DNA from: Bacteroidales bacterium
GTDB taxonomy: Bacteria; Bacteroidota; Bacteroidia; Bacteroidales; GCA-2711565
Reading direction: 5' to 3'
DNA length: 7,924 bases
Assembly (NCBI GenBank): GCA_029931995.1
Contig: JAOZQX010000051.1
Coordinates: 1 to 7,924, forward strand
A model generated the notes under the pieces. That model was not told the origin of the DNA. It made no database searches and saw only the letters and a list, made by a program, of their open reading frames with translations. Below, in pieces: positions 1 to 6,089 of the stretch (positions are counted from its first letter, which is position 1; each line of letters opens with the position of its first letter). Position numbers and translations under genes: made by a program.

Positions 1-1042
1 GTTCTTTCATTTTACGTTTTAACTGTTTTTCGTCGGTAACATTTACTAGCAATTCTTTAATCGCTTCATCAGTTTTCATGTAAATTGGTCCATTACCTTC
101 TTCAACTTCCTGCATCATAAGATAATTTCGCAGATTGGCCGGAGTAGGTTTAGCCGTTCCATAAGGTGCCCATTTTTCTAATTCAGCAGCACGGGTTTGC
201 ATATAATCTTCGCCTTTGGCATTGGTTGCTTTCGATTTAAATAAAAGAAACCATGCACCAACAGGGCCATAAGAATCTTTAAATCGAACCGGAACAAATC
301 GAACCTCCTGACAAGTCATTTCGGCACCTGCTTTTAGTGTAAAGTAAGCACTCGCTCCTGAGTTAAATGGTGGATACCATGATCTTCCCAATCCTTCGCC
401 TACCGAACGTGGACGGAAAACATGAACCGCTCCACCCATTACATCCAATACCGACTTGGCTTTGAAAATATAAAATTTGTTTTCGCGAACACTAAAACCT
501 GCAGCACCTACGCAGCGGTCGCCATCCATGATAGGCTCGGTGATAAAAATGCGCTCATAATATTCGCCATTTTCGCCTAATTCTTTCAGGGCATTTTTAG
601 CAGCTTCCGAAACAATATTTTTATAGGATTCGCCATGAATCATAATTTGCCAGCGACCTTCATTTACATAATTACCATCATCATCTTTCCAGATCGGGAG
701 ACCCCATTTCTCAAAAAGATGAACGGAAGAATCAACGTGGCGGGCAATGTTTGCGACCAAATCATCGCGGGCAATTCCCATTAAGTCAGTCTTCACATAT
801 TTCACATAATCTTCAATGGTATTCTTACCATTTTTTAATCCTAAATATAAATTAATGGCTGAAAGTCCCATTGCCACAGCGCCACTTCTTTCCATCGAAG
901 CTTTATCAACTACGGTAACTTTCATATTGTTTTTCTTGCCCCAATGAGAAGCTTCGTAAGCTGCACCACAAGCAGCCATACCTCCGCCAAGAATTAATAA
1001 ATCAGTTTCTATATGTACGGTTTCAAAATTGTCAATATTCAT
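1..1042 (-). CDS. aprA: Dissimilatory adenylylsulfate (APS) reductase, alpha subunit, 3'-truncated by the window edge
   Basis: This is the flavoprotein subunit of cytoplasmic APS reductase, which interconverts APS plus two electrons with sulfite plus AMP. The visible 347 residues are about half of a family member (roughly 650 residues); the C-terminal part lies beyond base 1. Residues 14-30 form the FAD-binding beta strand and glycine loop (LLILGGGMAACG), followed by VDKAS-ERSGAVA-GLSAIN-YLG (46-67), TDLMG (85-89), RHVDSSVHLFEKWGLP (101-116), GRWQIMI-GESYK (129-141), RPRSVGEG (210-217), RFVPVRFKD-YGPVGAWFLLFK (248-269) and GPIYM (318-322). These blocks match AprA of sulfate reducers very closely from memory, including the Asn and Arg regions of the substrate pocket. 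The catalytic His of the C-terminal half is not visible. The frame is intact. The start at 1042 leaves a short N-terminus before the FAD strand. It follows aprB by 38 bp and is presumably co-transcribed. Whether it acts reductively or oxidatively cannot be told here. Confidence 0.96.
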   Translation of the reverse strand, partial: MNIDNFETVHIETDLLILGGGMAACGAAYEASHWGKKNNMKVTVVDKASMERSGAVAMGLSAINLYLGLKNGKNTIEDYVKYVKTDLMGIARDDLVANIARHVDSSVHLFEKWGLPIWKDDDGNYVNEGRWQIMIHGESYKNIVSEAAKNALKELGENGEYYERIFITEPIMDGDRCVGAAGFSVRENKFYIFKAKSVLDVMGGAVHVFRPRSVGEGLGRSWYPPFNSGASAYFTLKAGAEMTCQEVRFVPVRFKDSYGPVGAWFLLFKSKATNAKGEDYMQTRAAELEKWAPYGTAKPTPANLRNYLMMQEVEEGNGPIYMKTDEAIKELLVNVTDEKQLKRKMKE

Positions 1043-1080
1043 TATTCTATGTTTTTAATCGAAATGAAAAAGGAGATTAA

Positions 1081-1515
1081 TTATTTTTTGTAAAGATCAG
1101 TTCCTAAAGAATCCGGTTCGGTTCTCAAGTGAGGATCATTCAAGTCATCTGTTCCTGTAGAAAATCCGGCATCAGGTTCTATCGTTCCTTCGGGAGTTGT
1201 TCGTATGGGGAATTTAAATCGTTTAATTTTTTGATTTCTGAATTTGACGGACCACATAATTGAATCCGTACTTCGCATGGGTTGTACACTCGCACCCAAT
1301 GGCATAAAATCAGCATAACCTCTAACTTCGATGGCTTGGGTAGGACAAATTTTTACACAACTGTAACACTCCCAGCACATATCAACCGCACGGTTATAGG
1401 CTTTGTTTTTTTCTTTATCCAGTACCATCAAGTCATTCGGACAAATATACTGGCATGCTGTTCGGTCTTGCGCCTTACAGCCATCACACTTTTCATTGAT
1501 TACAAAACTTGGCAT
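1081..1515 (-). CDS. aprB: Dissimilatory adenylylsulfate (APS) reductase, beta (ferredoxin-like) subunit
   Basis: This is the small iron-sulfur subunit, which passes electrons through two [4Fe-4S] clusters to the FAD of AprA. Eight cysteines occur in the expected layout: C10, C13, C21 and C25-P, then C47, C50, C53 and C57-P. The WECYSC segment puts a tryptophan at residue 48, the position I recall as the electron-transfer Trp between cluster and FAD in the Archaeoglobus enzyme. After the ferredoxin domain come YADF-PLG (67-74), IMWSVKFRN (86-94) and KRFKFPIRTTPEG (98-110), the extended strand and tail that embrace AprA. These distinguish AprB from ordinary 2x[4Fe-4S] ferredoxins. At 144 residues it is shorter than Desulfovibrio AprB (about 167) and close to the Archaeoglobus form; the loss is in the acidic C-terminal tail. 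It is the first gene of the aprBA unit. No sat (ATP sulfurylase) gene precedes it; a terminated regulator gene does. Confidence 0.96.
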   Translation of the reverse strand: MPSFVINEKCDGCKAQDRTACQYICPNDLMVLDKEKNKAYNRAVDMCWECYSCVKICPTQAIEVRGYADFMPLGASVQPMRSTDSIMWSVKFRNQKIKRFKFPIRTTPEGTIEPDAGFSTGTDDLNDPHLRTEPDSLGTDLYKK

Positions 1516-1538
1516 AAACTATCATTTTTATAGAAAAG

Positions 1539-1568
1539 CAAATATAAGAAATAATCAAAAGGCACAAA
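1539..1568 (-). promoter_or_regulatory. Candidate aprBA promoter (Bacteroidota type)
   Basis: On the minus strand, TATATTTG (1539-1546) is a full match to the Bacteroidota -7 consensus TAnnTTTG. TTTG (1565-1568) lies 18 bases upstream, close to the usual spacing of about 19, and matches the -33 box. The -7 element ends 23 bases before the aprB start codon. The -33 box shares bases with the T-tract of the upstream terminator. No conventional Shine-Dalgarno sequence precedes aprB. Confidence 0.6.
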
Positions 1569-1598
1569 AAAAGGGCGACTATGTTTACATAATCACCC
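1566..1598 (-). terminator. Rho-independent terminator of the PAS-LuxR regulator gene
   Basis: Read on the minus strand, GGGTGATTATGT pairs with ACATAGTCGCCC, giving a 12-bp stem with two G-U pairs and a minimal loop, followed directly by seven T. The two non-Watson-Crick positions become G-U only in the minus-strand RNA (A-C on the other), which fixes the orientation. The hairpin starts 17 bases after the regulator stop codon and separates it transcriptionally from aprBA. Confidence 0.85.
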
Positions 1599-1615
1599 CA
1601 TTCCATAAATTTTCA

Positions 1616-2380
1616 TCAGATCAAATTATATTTTTTGACATTTCTAATTGCCTCGTAAGAATTTTTAGCCCCTAGTTTTTCAATGATTTTTTGCCGATGT
1701 GTATTTACGGTATGAACACTTATGAACAAGCTGTCGGCAATTTCTTTACTTATCATGCCTTCTGAAATTAGTCCAAGAATTTCTCTTTCTCTCTTCGATA
1801 ATTCAATTTCCTTTTTGTCTTTAGGAAAATGGAAGGATTCTCCGGTTTTGAAATTAATTACTTTGTTTTGCAATGGCAAATTCAAATCCTGATTGGGCGA
1901 TACATCCATAACACATAAGGCCAGCCAAATGTTTCCATGTTTATCTAATTCAAGAGTTTGAAATTGTTCAATTACTCTAACATATTGGTTGTTTCTATCT
2001 TTAATCCGATAATCATTAATTAATTTATAATCTTTGCGTTCCTCAACTGGAATTTTCAAAATAATCTTCATGAAATAGGCACCAATTTTCATCGCATCTA
2101 AATTATCTTGAGGATGAACCTTCATATCAAAATATTTATTTCCCTCCCGGTGTGCATCTTGAATATTGAACCCAAAAATAGTTTCGAATCTGGATGATAA
2201 ATACAGATGCTTCTTTTGATGTAAATCAAAGATAGAAATGGAACTGTTTTCAATTACATTCAGCTTTTCAAGAAATTCAATATGTTTATCTAAAATTGAA
2301 TAATCTAGATCCGCTTCAATAAATTTCTGACTATTTAGTACTTCAAAATAATTTGCCAGTATTTTTTCTGTTTCATTCAT
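1616..2380 (-). CDS. PAS-domain transcriptional regulator with C-terminal LuxR-type HTH
   Basis: This is a 254-residue cytoplasmic DNA-binding protein. Residues about 45-162 look like a PAS fold: a first strand at ISIFDLHQKKHLYLSS, FETIFGF (65-71), VHPQDN (88-93), then DYRIKDRNNQYVRVIEQ (123-139) and a last strand ending in MDVS (158-161), as in the PAS_3 type. Residues 193-250 are a GerE/LuxR helix-turn-helix: LSKREREILGLISEGMISKE, then IADSLFISVHTVNTHRQKII, then EKLGAKN. No phosphorylatable receiver domain and no membrane segment are seen, so input is probably a ligand or partner bound by PAS; the signal is unknown. It is divergent from the TonB receptor gene 66 bp away, the likeliest target, and has its own terminator before aprBA. 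Regulation of aprBA in trans is possible but unsupported by any visible site. The start at 2380 is the natural one; the frame has no closer good alternative. Confidence 0.88.
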   Translation of the reverse strand: MNETEKILANYFEVLNSQKFIEADLDYSILDKHIEFLEKLNVIENSSISIFDLHQKKHLYLSSRFETIFGFNIQDAHREGNKYFDMKVHPQDNLDAMKIGAYFMKIILKIPVEERKDYKLINDYRIKDRNNQYVRVIEQFQTLELDKHGNIWLALCVMDVSPNQDLNLPLQNKVINFKTGESFHFPKDKKEIELSKREREILGLISEGMISKEIADSLFISVHTVNTHRQKIIEKLGAKNSYEAIRNVKKYNLI

Positions 2381-2423
2381 ATTATAATGATTTATCAGTA
2401 TTGTTGGTTTATCGGCTTCGGCT

Positions 2424-2431
2424 TAGTTTTG
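2424..2431 (+). promoter_or_regulatory. Candidate -7 element of the TonB receptor gene
   Basis: TAGTTTTG fits TAnnTTTG and ends 15 bases before the ATG at 2447. The -33 region has only an imperfect ATTG at 2400-2403, 20 bases upstream. The resulting leader would be very short, which allows that the second ATG (2456) is the real start. Confidence 0.4.
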
Positions 2432-2439
2432 CAAAATTA
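2432..2439 (-). promoter_or_regulatory. Candidate -7 element of the PAS-LuxR gene
   Basis: On the minus strand TAATTTTG fits TAnnTTTG and would give a leader of about 45 bases before the regulator ATG at 2380. No TTTG is found at the -33 distance, so support is weaker than for the aprBA promoter. It directly abuts the opposing element at 2424-2431. Confidence 0.3.
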
Positions 2440-2446
2440 ATTTAAA

Positions 2447-4807
2447 ATGTTGAAGATGAAGGTTTATTTAAAAGTACTATTTATAATTTTAGCGCTCTGC
2501 TTTACAAATACTGTATTTCCCAAACAGCTCACCCAAATCATTAAAGGAAAGATTGTAGATAGTGAAACCCAAATAGGTTTGCCGGGAGTCACTATTATGC
2601 TTGTTGGCTCTAATCCAATTGTGGGTACATCAGCAGATATTGATGGAAATTATAGATTAGAAAGCATACCTATTGGCAGGGTGTCATTAAAGATTAGTTA
2701 TATCGGTTACGAACCTTATTATATTTCTGAATTACTGGTTAACTCAGGGAAAGAAATTGTTTTAAATATCCCCTTAAAAGAATCCTTTTCTCAACTAAAT
2801 GAGGTGGTAATAACTGCTCAATTAAAAAAAGAGGAGGCTATCAATAAAATGGCTACGGTGTCGGCGCGAACTTTTTCTGTTGAAGATGCTCAGCGTTATG
2901 CAGGTGGGATGGATGATCCTTCTCGTTTGGCAAGTATGTTTGCCGGTGTAACACCTAGCACGGTCGATAATAATGAAATTGTGATTCGGGGAAATGCAGC
3001 AAAAGGTATTCTTTGGCGATTAGAAGGAGTTGAAATTCCTGCCCCAAATCATTTGGCGGGTATGTTTTCAGGTGGAGGTGTAAACACCATGTTCAGCAAT
3101 AATATGTTAGCTAACTCCGATTTTTTTACGGGTGCTTTTCCTGCTGAATATGGAAATGCTTTATCGGGAGTGTTTGATATGAATTTACGTACAGGTAATA
3201 CTGATAAAAGAGAATATGCATTTCAGGTTGGCTCTCAAGGTATTGATATTTCGGCAGAAGGTCCGTTTAGAAAAGAGAAACGATCTTCCTATTTAATCAA
3301 TTACAGATATTCAACCATTGGATTATTGCAAGTTTTAATGCCGGACATTACGGGGCTTCCTACCTATTCCGATCTGTCATTTAAATTTAATTTTCCTACA
3401 AAAAAAATGGGGGTGTTTACATTGTGGAGCATCAATGGCATAGGAGATATCGCCAATAAATTAGAGGAAGATCCTATCCAATGGGAGACGAGTATGGAAA
3501 GTTTCAAATATAATATTGGCTACGATTTGACAGCCTTTGGGCTTAATAACAAGGCAATTTTAAATAGTAAAACATTCCTGTTTACGTCTGCGTCTTTTTC
3601 TGCTACGAAATATGCTAATAATAACGTTTTTTACAAAACGAATATGCAGGAGGTTCCTGTAACAAACCAAAATGAAATTGAATCAAAGCTATCGTTTAGT
3701 ACTTATTTAAAGCATAAATTTAACAGTAGGCATTCAAACAAGACAGGTCTTTTAATTAACCGCTTGGGCTACGATTATAAGGTGGCTAACAATACAAATG
3801 TTGCTGAAAATAGTGTGGCTGATTTTTTTGTTGATAGTAAGGGTTCAACATATAGTTATCAGTTTTACACCCAATCTAAATTTTATTTAAGGGAAAATTT
3901 AAATGTTAATGCAGGAGCTCATTTAACATATTTTGACCTGAATAATGAATTTATTGTTGAACCAAGAATTGGCATTAACTGGAAAATAAAACCAGGACAG
4001 AAACTCAGTGTTGCTTACGGGAAACATAGTAAAATTGAAACACTCAGAATATATAGAATGAATGTGCCTGTAAATATAGGTTTCGAAACCTTAAACGACA
4101 ATTTAGCAATCACAAAATCTCATCATTTTGTTTTGAGTTATGATTTGAAATTAAACAGCAATACGCATTTAAAACTCGAGCCCTATTTGCAATTGATGTA
4201 TGATGTTCCAGTTATTGCCGATAGTTCTTTTTCAATGATAAATTTCACAAGCGAAACATTTTTTACCAATCAATTAGTCAATGATGGAACTGGTAGAAAT
4301 ATTGGGATTGACTTAACTCTCGAAAGGTTTATGTCGAAAGGATTTTACTATCTGATAACGGCTTCTGTTTACGAATCAAAATATACGGGAGGTGATGGAA
4401 TTGAGAGAAATACAAAATACAACCAAAACTTTGTTTTCAATGTTTTAGCAGGTAAAGAATGGCAAACAAAGAAGAACCACATCTTTGGTGTAAATACAAA
4501 GTTTACGATTTTAGGGGGTAAAAGGCAGTCTCCGGTAAATTATGACAGGTCAAATCAGTTTCAATATGTAATTTATGATGACACACAAATTTTTGAAAAG
4601 CAACTGCCCACATCTTATTATGTTGATTTGTCAGTAAATTACACCATCAATAAATCTAAATATTCTCAGTCTATTATTTTGCATGCAAAAAATTTGCTTA
4701 TGCAAGAAGAATCTTTAGGGTATGCATTTAATTACAAAACCAATTCTGTGGAATCTTACGGATTAACCATCATTTTCCCATACATTAGTTACAAAATTCA
4801 GTTCTGA
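2447..4807 (+). CDS. TonB-dependent outer-membrane receptor with N-terminal carboxypeptidase-regulatory-like domain
   Basis: This is a 786-residue outer-membrane active-transport receptor, substrate unknown. A basic N-terminus and hydrophobic stretch (about residues 4-24, VYLKVLFIILALCF) form a signal peptide. Residues about 31-118 are a CarboxypepD_reg-like beta-sandwich (IKGKIVD, GLPGVTIMLVGS, DIDGNYRLESIPIG, ISYIGYEP). Residues about 134-250 are the plug (VEDAQRYAGGMDDPSRLA, NEIVIRGN, LEGVEIPAPNHL, GAFPAEYGNALSGVFDMNLRTG). The remainder alternates hydrophobic and polar residues as in a beta barrel and ends in the terminal Phe typical of outer-membrane proteins. It is shorter than SusC-type proteins (about 1000 residues) and no SusD partner follows, so it belongs to the generic Bacteroidota receptor class rather than a polysaccharide-utilisation pair. 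The start could be codon 1 or the Met at residue 4 (base 2456). It is divergent from the PAS-LuxR gene, which may regulate it. Confidence 0.9.
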   Translation: MLKMKVYLKVLFIILALCFTNTVFPKQLTQIIKGKIVDSETQIGLPGVTIMLVGSNPIVGTSADIDGNYRLESIPIGRVSLKISYIGYEPYYISELLVNSGKEIVLNIPLKESFSQLNEVVITAQLKKEEAINKMATVSARTFSVEDAQRYAGGMDDPSRLASMFAGVTPSTVDNNEIVIRGNAAKGILWRLEGVEIPAPNHLAGMFSGGGVNTMFSNNMLANSDFFTGAFPAEYGNALSGVFDMNLRTGNTDKREYAFQVGSQGIDISAEGPFRKEKRSSYLINYRYSTIGLLQVLMPDITGLPTYSDLSFKFNFPTKKMGVFTLWSINGIGDIANKLEEDPIQWETSMESFKYNIGYDLTAFGLNNKAILNSKTFLFTSASFSATKYANNNVFYKTNMQEVPVTNQNEIESKLSFSTYLKHKFNSRHSNKTGLLINRLGYDYKVANNTNVAENSVADFFVDSKGSTYSYQFYTQSKFYLRENLNVNAGAHLTYFDLNNEFIVEPRIGINWKIKPGQKLSVAYGKHSKIETLRIYRMNVPVNIGFETLNDNLAITKSHHFVLSYDLKLNSNTHLKLEPYLQLMYDVPVIADSSFSMINFTSETFFTNQLVNDGTGRNIGIDLTLERFMSKGFYYLITASVYESKYTGGDGIERNTKYNQNFVFNVLAGKEWQTKKNHIFGVNTKFTILGGKRQSPVNYDRSNQFQYVIYDDTQIFEKQLPTSYYVDLSVNYTINKSKYSQSIILHAKNLLMQEESLGYAFNYKTNSVESYGLTIIFPYISYKIQF

Positions 4808-4815
4808 CAAAACTG

Positions 4816-4837
4816 AAAAAAGCAACCCATAGGTTGC
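4816..4837 (-). terminator. Rho-independent terminator, best oriented for purE
   Basis: GCAACC pairs with GGTTGC around a 4-base loop (4822-4837). On the minus strand the stem is followed at once by six T (4821-4816), a canonical purE terminator about 60 bases past its stop. In plus-strand RNA the hairpin lies 15 bases after the receptor stop but is followed only by an interrupted T-rich stretch, so it may also act, less well, for that gene. Confidence 0.7.
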
Positions 4838-4857
4838 CTTTAAGAATATTTTTTGAT

Positions 4858-4883
4858 AAACCCACAATTTTAATTGTGGGTTT
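4858..4883. terminator. Perfect 12-bp inverted repeat, candidate bidirectional terminator
   Basis: AAACCCACAATT and AATTGTGGGTTT are exact reverse complements separated by TT. The hairpin sits between the convergent receptor gene and purE, 13 bases from the purE stop codon and 50 from the receptor stop. Its stem carries terminal A/T runs, so each strand ends in TTT, but no longer T-tract follows. It probably works with the hairpin at 4822-4837 to block read-through from both sides. Confidence 0.65.
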
Positions 4884-4896
4884 AGGATAGAAGGAT

Positions 4897-5400
4897 TTAC
4901 ACCTTAAATTTATACTCAATTTTTGAAAGCTCTTCGTTGGCTTTTACAATTTTTCCTTTTAGGTTTTCTTTATACTCAACAGTTTTGGCAAATATTTTTT
5001 CATTGTCGGTAGCTAAAATTTGAGTGGCTAAAATACCTGCATTCAAAGCACCATTAATTCCTACCGTTGCAACAGGAATACCCGGGGGCATTTGAACGAT
5101 GGCTAATAATGAATCCATACCATCCAAGCTGGCTTTAATCGGAACACCAATCACAGGAAGTGGAGTCATGGCAGCAATTACGCCCGGCAAATGTGCTGCC
5201 ATTCCAGCGCCGGCAATAATTACACGAATTCCACGATCGTAAGCACCTTTGGCAAAAACCTCAACTTGCTCAGGTGTACGATGTGCCGAAAGAGCATTCA
5301 ACTCAAATGGAATTTCCAAGTCATTTAAAAAATTGGCTGCTTTTTCCATAACCGAAAGGTCGGAAGTGCTACCCATGATAATGCTTACTAATGGTTTCAT
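4897..5400 (-). CDS. purE: N5-carboxyaminoimidazole ribonucleotide mutase (class I PurE)
   Basis: This cytoplasmic enzyme of de novo purine synthesis converts N5-CAIR to CAIR when paired with PurK. The 167-residue length is normal. Visible signatures are the phosphate-binding MGSTSDLSVM (9-18), the catalytic LSAHRTPE loop with H40 (37-44), and the IAGAGMAAHLPGVIAAMTPLPVIGVP block followed by the MPPGIPVATV segment. The match is close over the whole length and no key residue is missing. purK is not in the window, so the mutase assignment rests on family type. It is divergent from hpt across a 139-bp control region and convergent with the receptor gene, from which terminators insulate it. A promoter candidate and a palindrome lie upstream. 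Confidence 0.96.
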   Translation of the reverse strand: MKPLVSIIMGSTSDLSVMEKAANFLNDLEIPFELNALSAHRTPEQVEVFAKGAYDRGIRVIIAGAGMAAHLPGVIAAMTPLPVIGVPIKASLDGMDSLLAIVQMPPGIPVATVGINGALNAGILATQILATDNEKIFAKTVEYKENLKGKIVKANEELSKIEYKFKV

Positions 5401-5435
5401 ATCAATTGATTGTTTTTTATTTAAAAATTACACTG

Positions 5436-5466
5436 CAAAATTACGCTTTAAAACTTAATTATGAAA
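5436..5466 (-). promoter_or_regulatory. Candidate purE promoter
   Basis: On the minus strand TAATTTTG (5436-5443) fits the -7 consensus, and TTTC (5463-5466) matches three of four bases of the -33 TTTG at exactly 19 bases spacing. The -7 element ends 35 bases before the purE ATG. The -33 box falls inside the palindrome at 5457-5477. Confidence 0.5.
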
Positions 5467-5477
5467 CCTTCATAATT
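5457..5477. promoter_or_regulatory. 9+3+9 palindrome between purE and hpt, candidate shared operator
   Basis: AATTATGAA and TTCATAATT are exact reverse complements flanking the spacer ACC. No T-tract follows on either side and it is upstream of both genes, so it is not a terminator. It overlaps the -33 position of the purE promoter and the expected -33 region of the hpt promoter, the place where a dimeric regulator could act on both genes. Its binding protein is unknown. Confidence 0.45.
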
Positions 5478-5494
5478 CAATCTCCTAAAAAGTT

Positions 5495-5502
5495 TAATTT
5501 TG
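5495..5502 (+). promoter_or_regulatory. Candidate -7 element of the hpt-obgE unit
   Basis: TAATTTTG fits TAnnTTTG and ends 37 bases before the hpt ATG. No TTTG is found 17-21 bases upstream, so the -33 box is weak or absent; the palindrome occupies that position. Confidence 0.45.
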
Positions 5503-5539
5503 TACTTTTAATTTTTAGCATCTCACATAAAATATTTTC

Positions 5540-6088
5540 ATGGAAACAACAAATGAAGTGATACAAGTACTGGATAAAAAATTTGCGCCGAGCATCCGTG
5601 CTGATAAAATTGAGGCAGCTGTTCAAAAAATTGCCAATCGCATGAATAAAGATTTGGCAGGTAAAAACCCTCTCTTTATAATAGTTCTGAACGGAGCTTT
5701 TATGTTTGCTTCTGATCTATTGAAAAAAATTAATTTCGAATGTGAGTTGTCATTTGTGAAACTTTCATCCTATGTTGGAACGCAAACCACCAATACCGTT
5801 CGCGAATTAATTGGCTTAGATCGTGTTTTAGTAGGCCGAACAGTAGTTATCGTAGAAGACATCATAGATACAGGAATTACCATGGCACACACCCTTCCTC
5901 TTCTCAAAAATTTAGAGGCTGAAGAAGTAAAAATTGCGACGCTACTTTTCAAACCCGATGCTTTTCAAAAGGATTATCACATTGATTATGTTGGAATAAA
6001 AATACCCAATGATTTTATTATTGGCTATGGTTTGGATTATGACGGTTATGCCCGTAACCTGCCAGAAATTTATACTTTAGTAGAATAA
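5540..6088 (+). CDS. hpt: Hypoxanthine phosphoribosyltransferase
   Basis: This cytoplasmic purine-salvage enzyme joins hypoxanthine (and usually guanine) to PRPP to make IMP or GMP. The 182-residue length is typical. Visible motifs are [12 protein letters not shown] (49-60), the substrate loop LSSYVGT (75-81), the PRPP-binding [11 protein letters not shown] (102-112) with the two acidic residues, LLFKPD with the base-stacking Lys (135-140), and the C-terminal [21 protein letters not shown] signature (155-175). The start is preceded by an A/T-rich leader without a Shine-Dalgarno sequence, normal for Bacteroidota. obgE begins one base after its stop codon, so the two are an operon. In many Bacteroidota adk lies between these two genes; here it does not. 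It is divergent from purE, putting salvage and de novo synthesis under a common intergenic region. Confidence 0.96.
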   Translation: METTNEVIQVLDKKFAPSIRADKIEAAVQKIANRMNKDLAGKNPLFIIVLNGAFMFASDLLKKINFECELSFVKLSSYVGTQTTNTVRELIGLDRVLVGRTVVIVEDIIDTGITMAHTLPLLKNLEAEEVKIATLLFKPDAFQKDYHIDYVGIKIPNDFIIGYGLDYDGYARNLPEIYTLVE

Positions 6089-6089
6089 A

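Noticed and set aside
1081..1515. aprB as a generic 2x[4Fe-4S] ferredoxin
   Set aside because: The post-ferredoxin extension with KRFKFPIRTTPEG and the adjacent aprA are specific to APS reductase.
1282..1675. Plus-strand open frames opposite aprB and the aprB upstream region
   Set aside because: They lie antisense to a clear AprB sequence and across the terminator and promoter, and their translations show no recognisable domain.
2411..2425. CGGCTTCGGCTTAG in the regulator/receptor gap as a fragment of the repeat found after obgE
   Set aside because: Only about eight bases (CGGCTTCG) match the reverse complement of the 7081-7110 element, which could be chance.
2447..2530. Possible lipoprotein signal (LALC) in the TonB receptor
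   Set aside because: The residue before Cys is Leu instead of Gly, Ala or Ser, and a barrel receptor is exported by signal peptidase I; the Cys lies within the hydrophobic core.
2447..4807. SusC-type polysaccharide receptor
   Set aside because: The protein is about 200 residues too short and no SusD-like gene follows; purE is convergent immediately downstream.
5249..5458. Plus-strand open frame opposite the start of purE
   Set aside because: It is antisense to well-conserved purE codons and runs into the promoter region; no domain is seen.
5770..5952. Minus-strand open frame inside hpt
   Set aside because: It is the shadow of the PRPP-binding region of hpt and has low-complexity Ser/Thr/Arg content.
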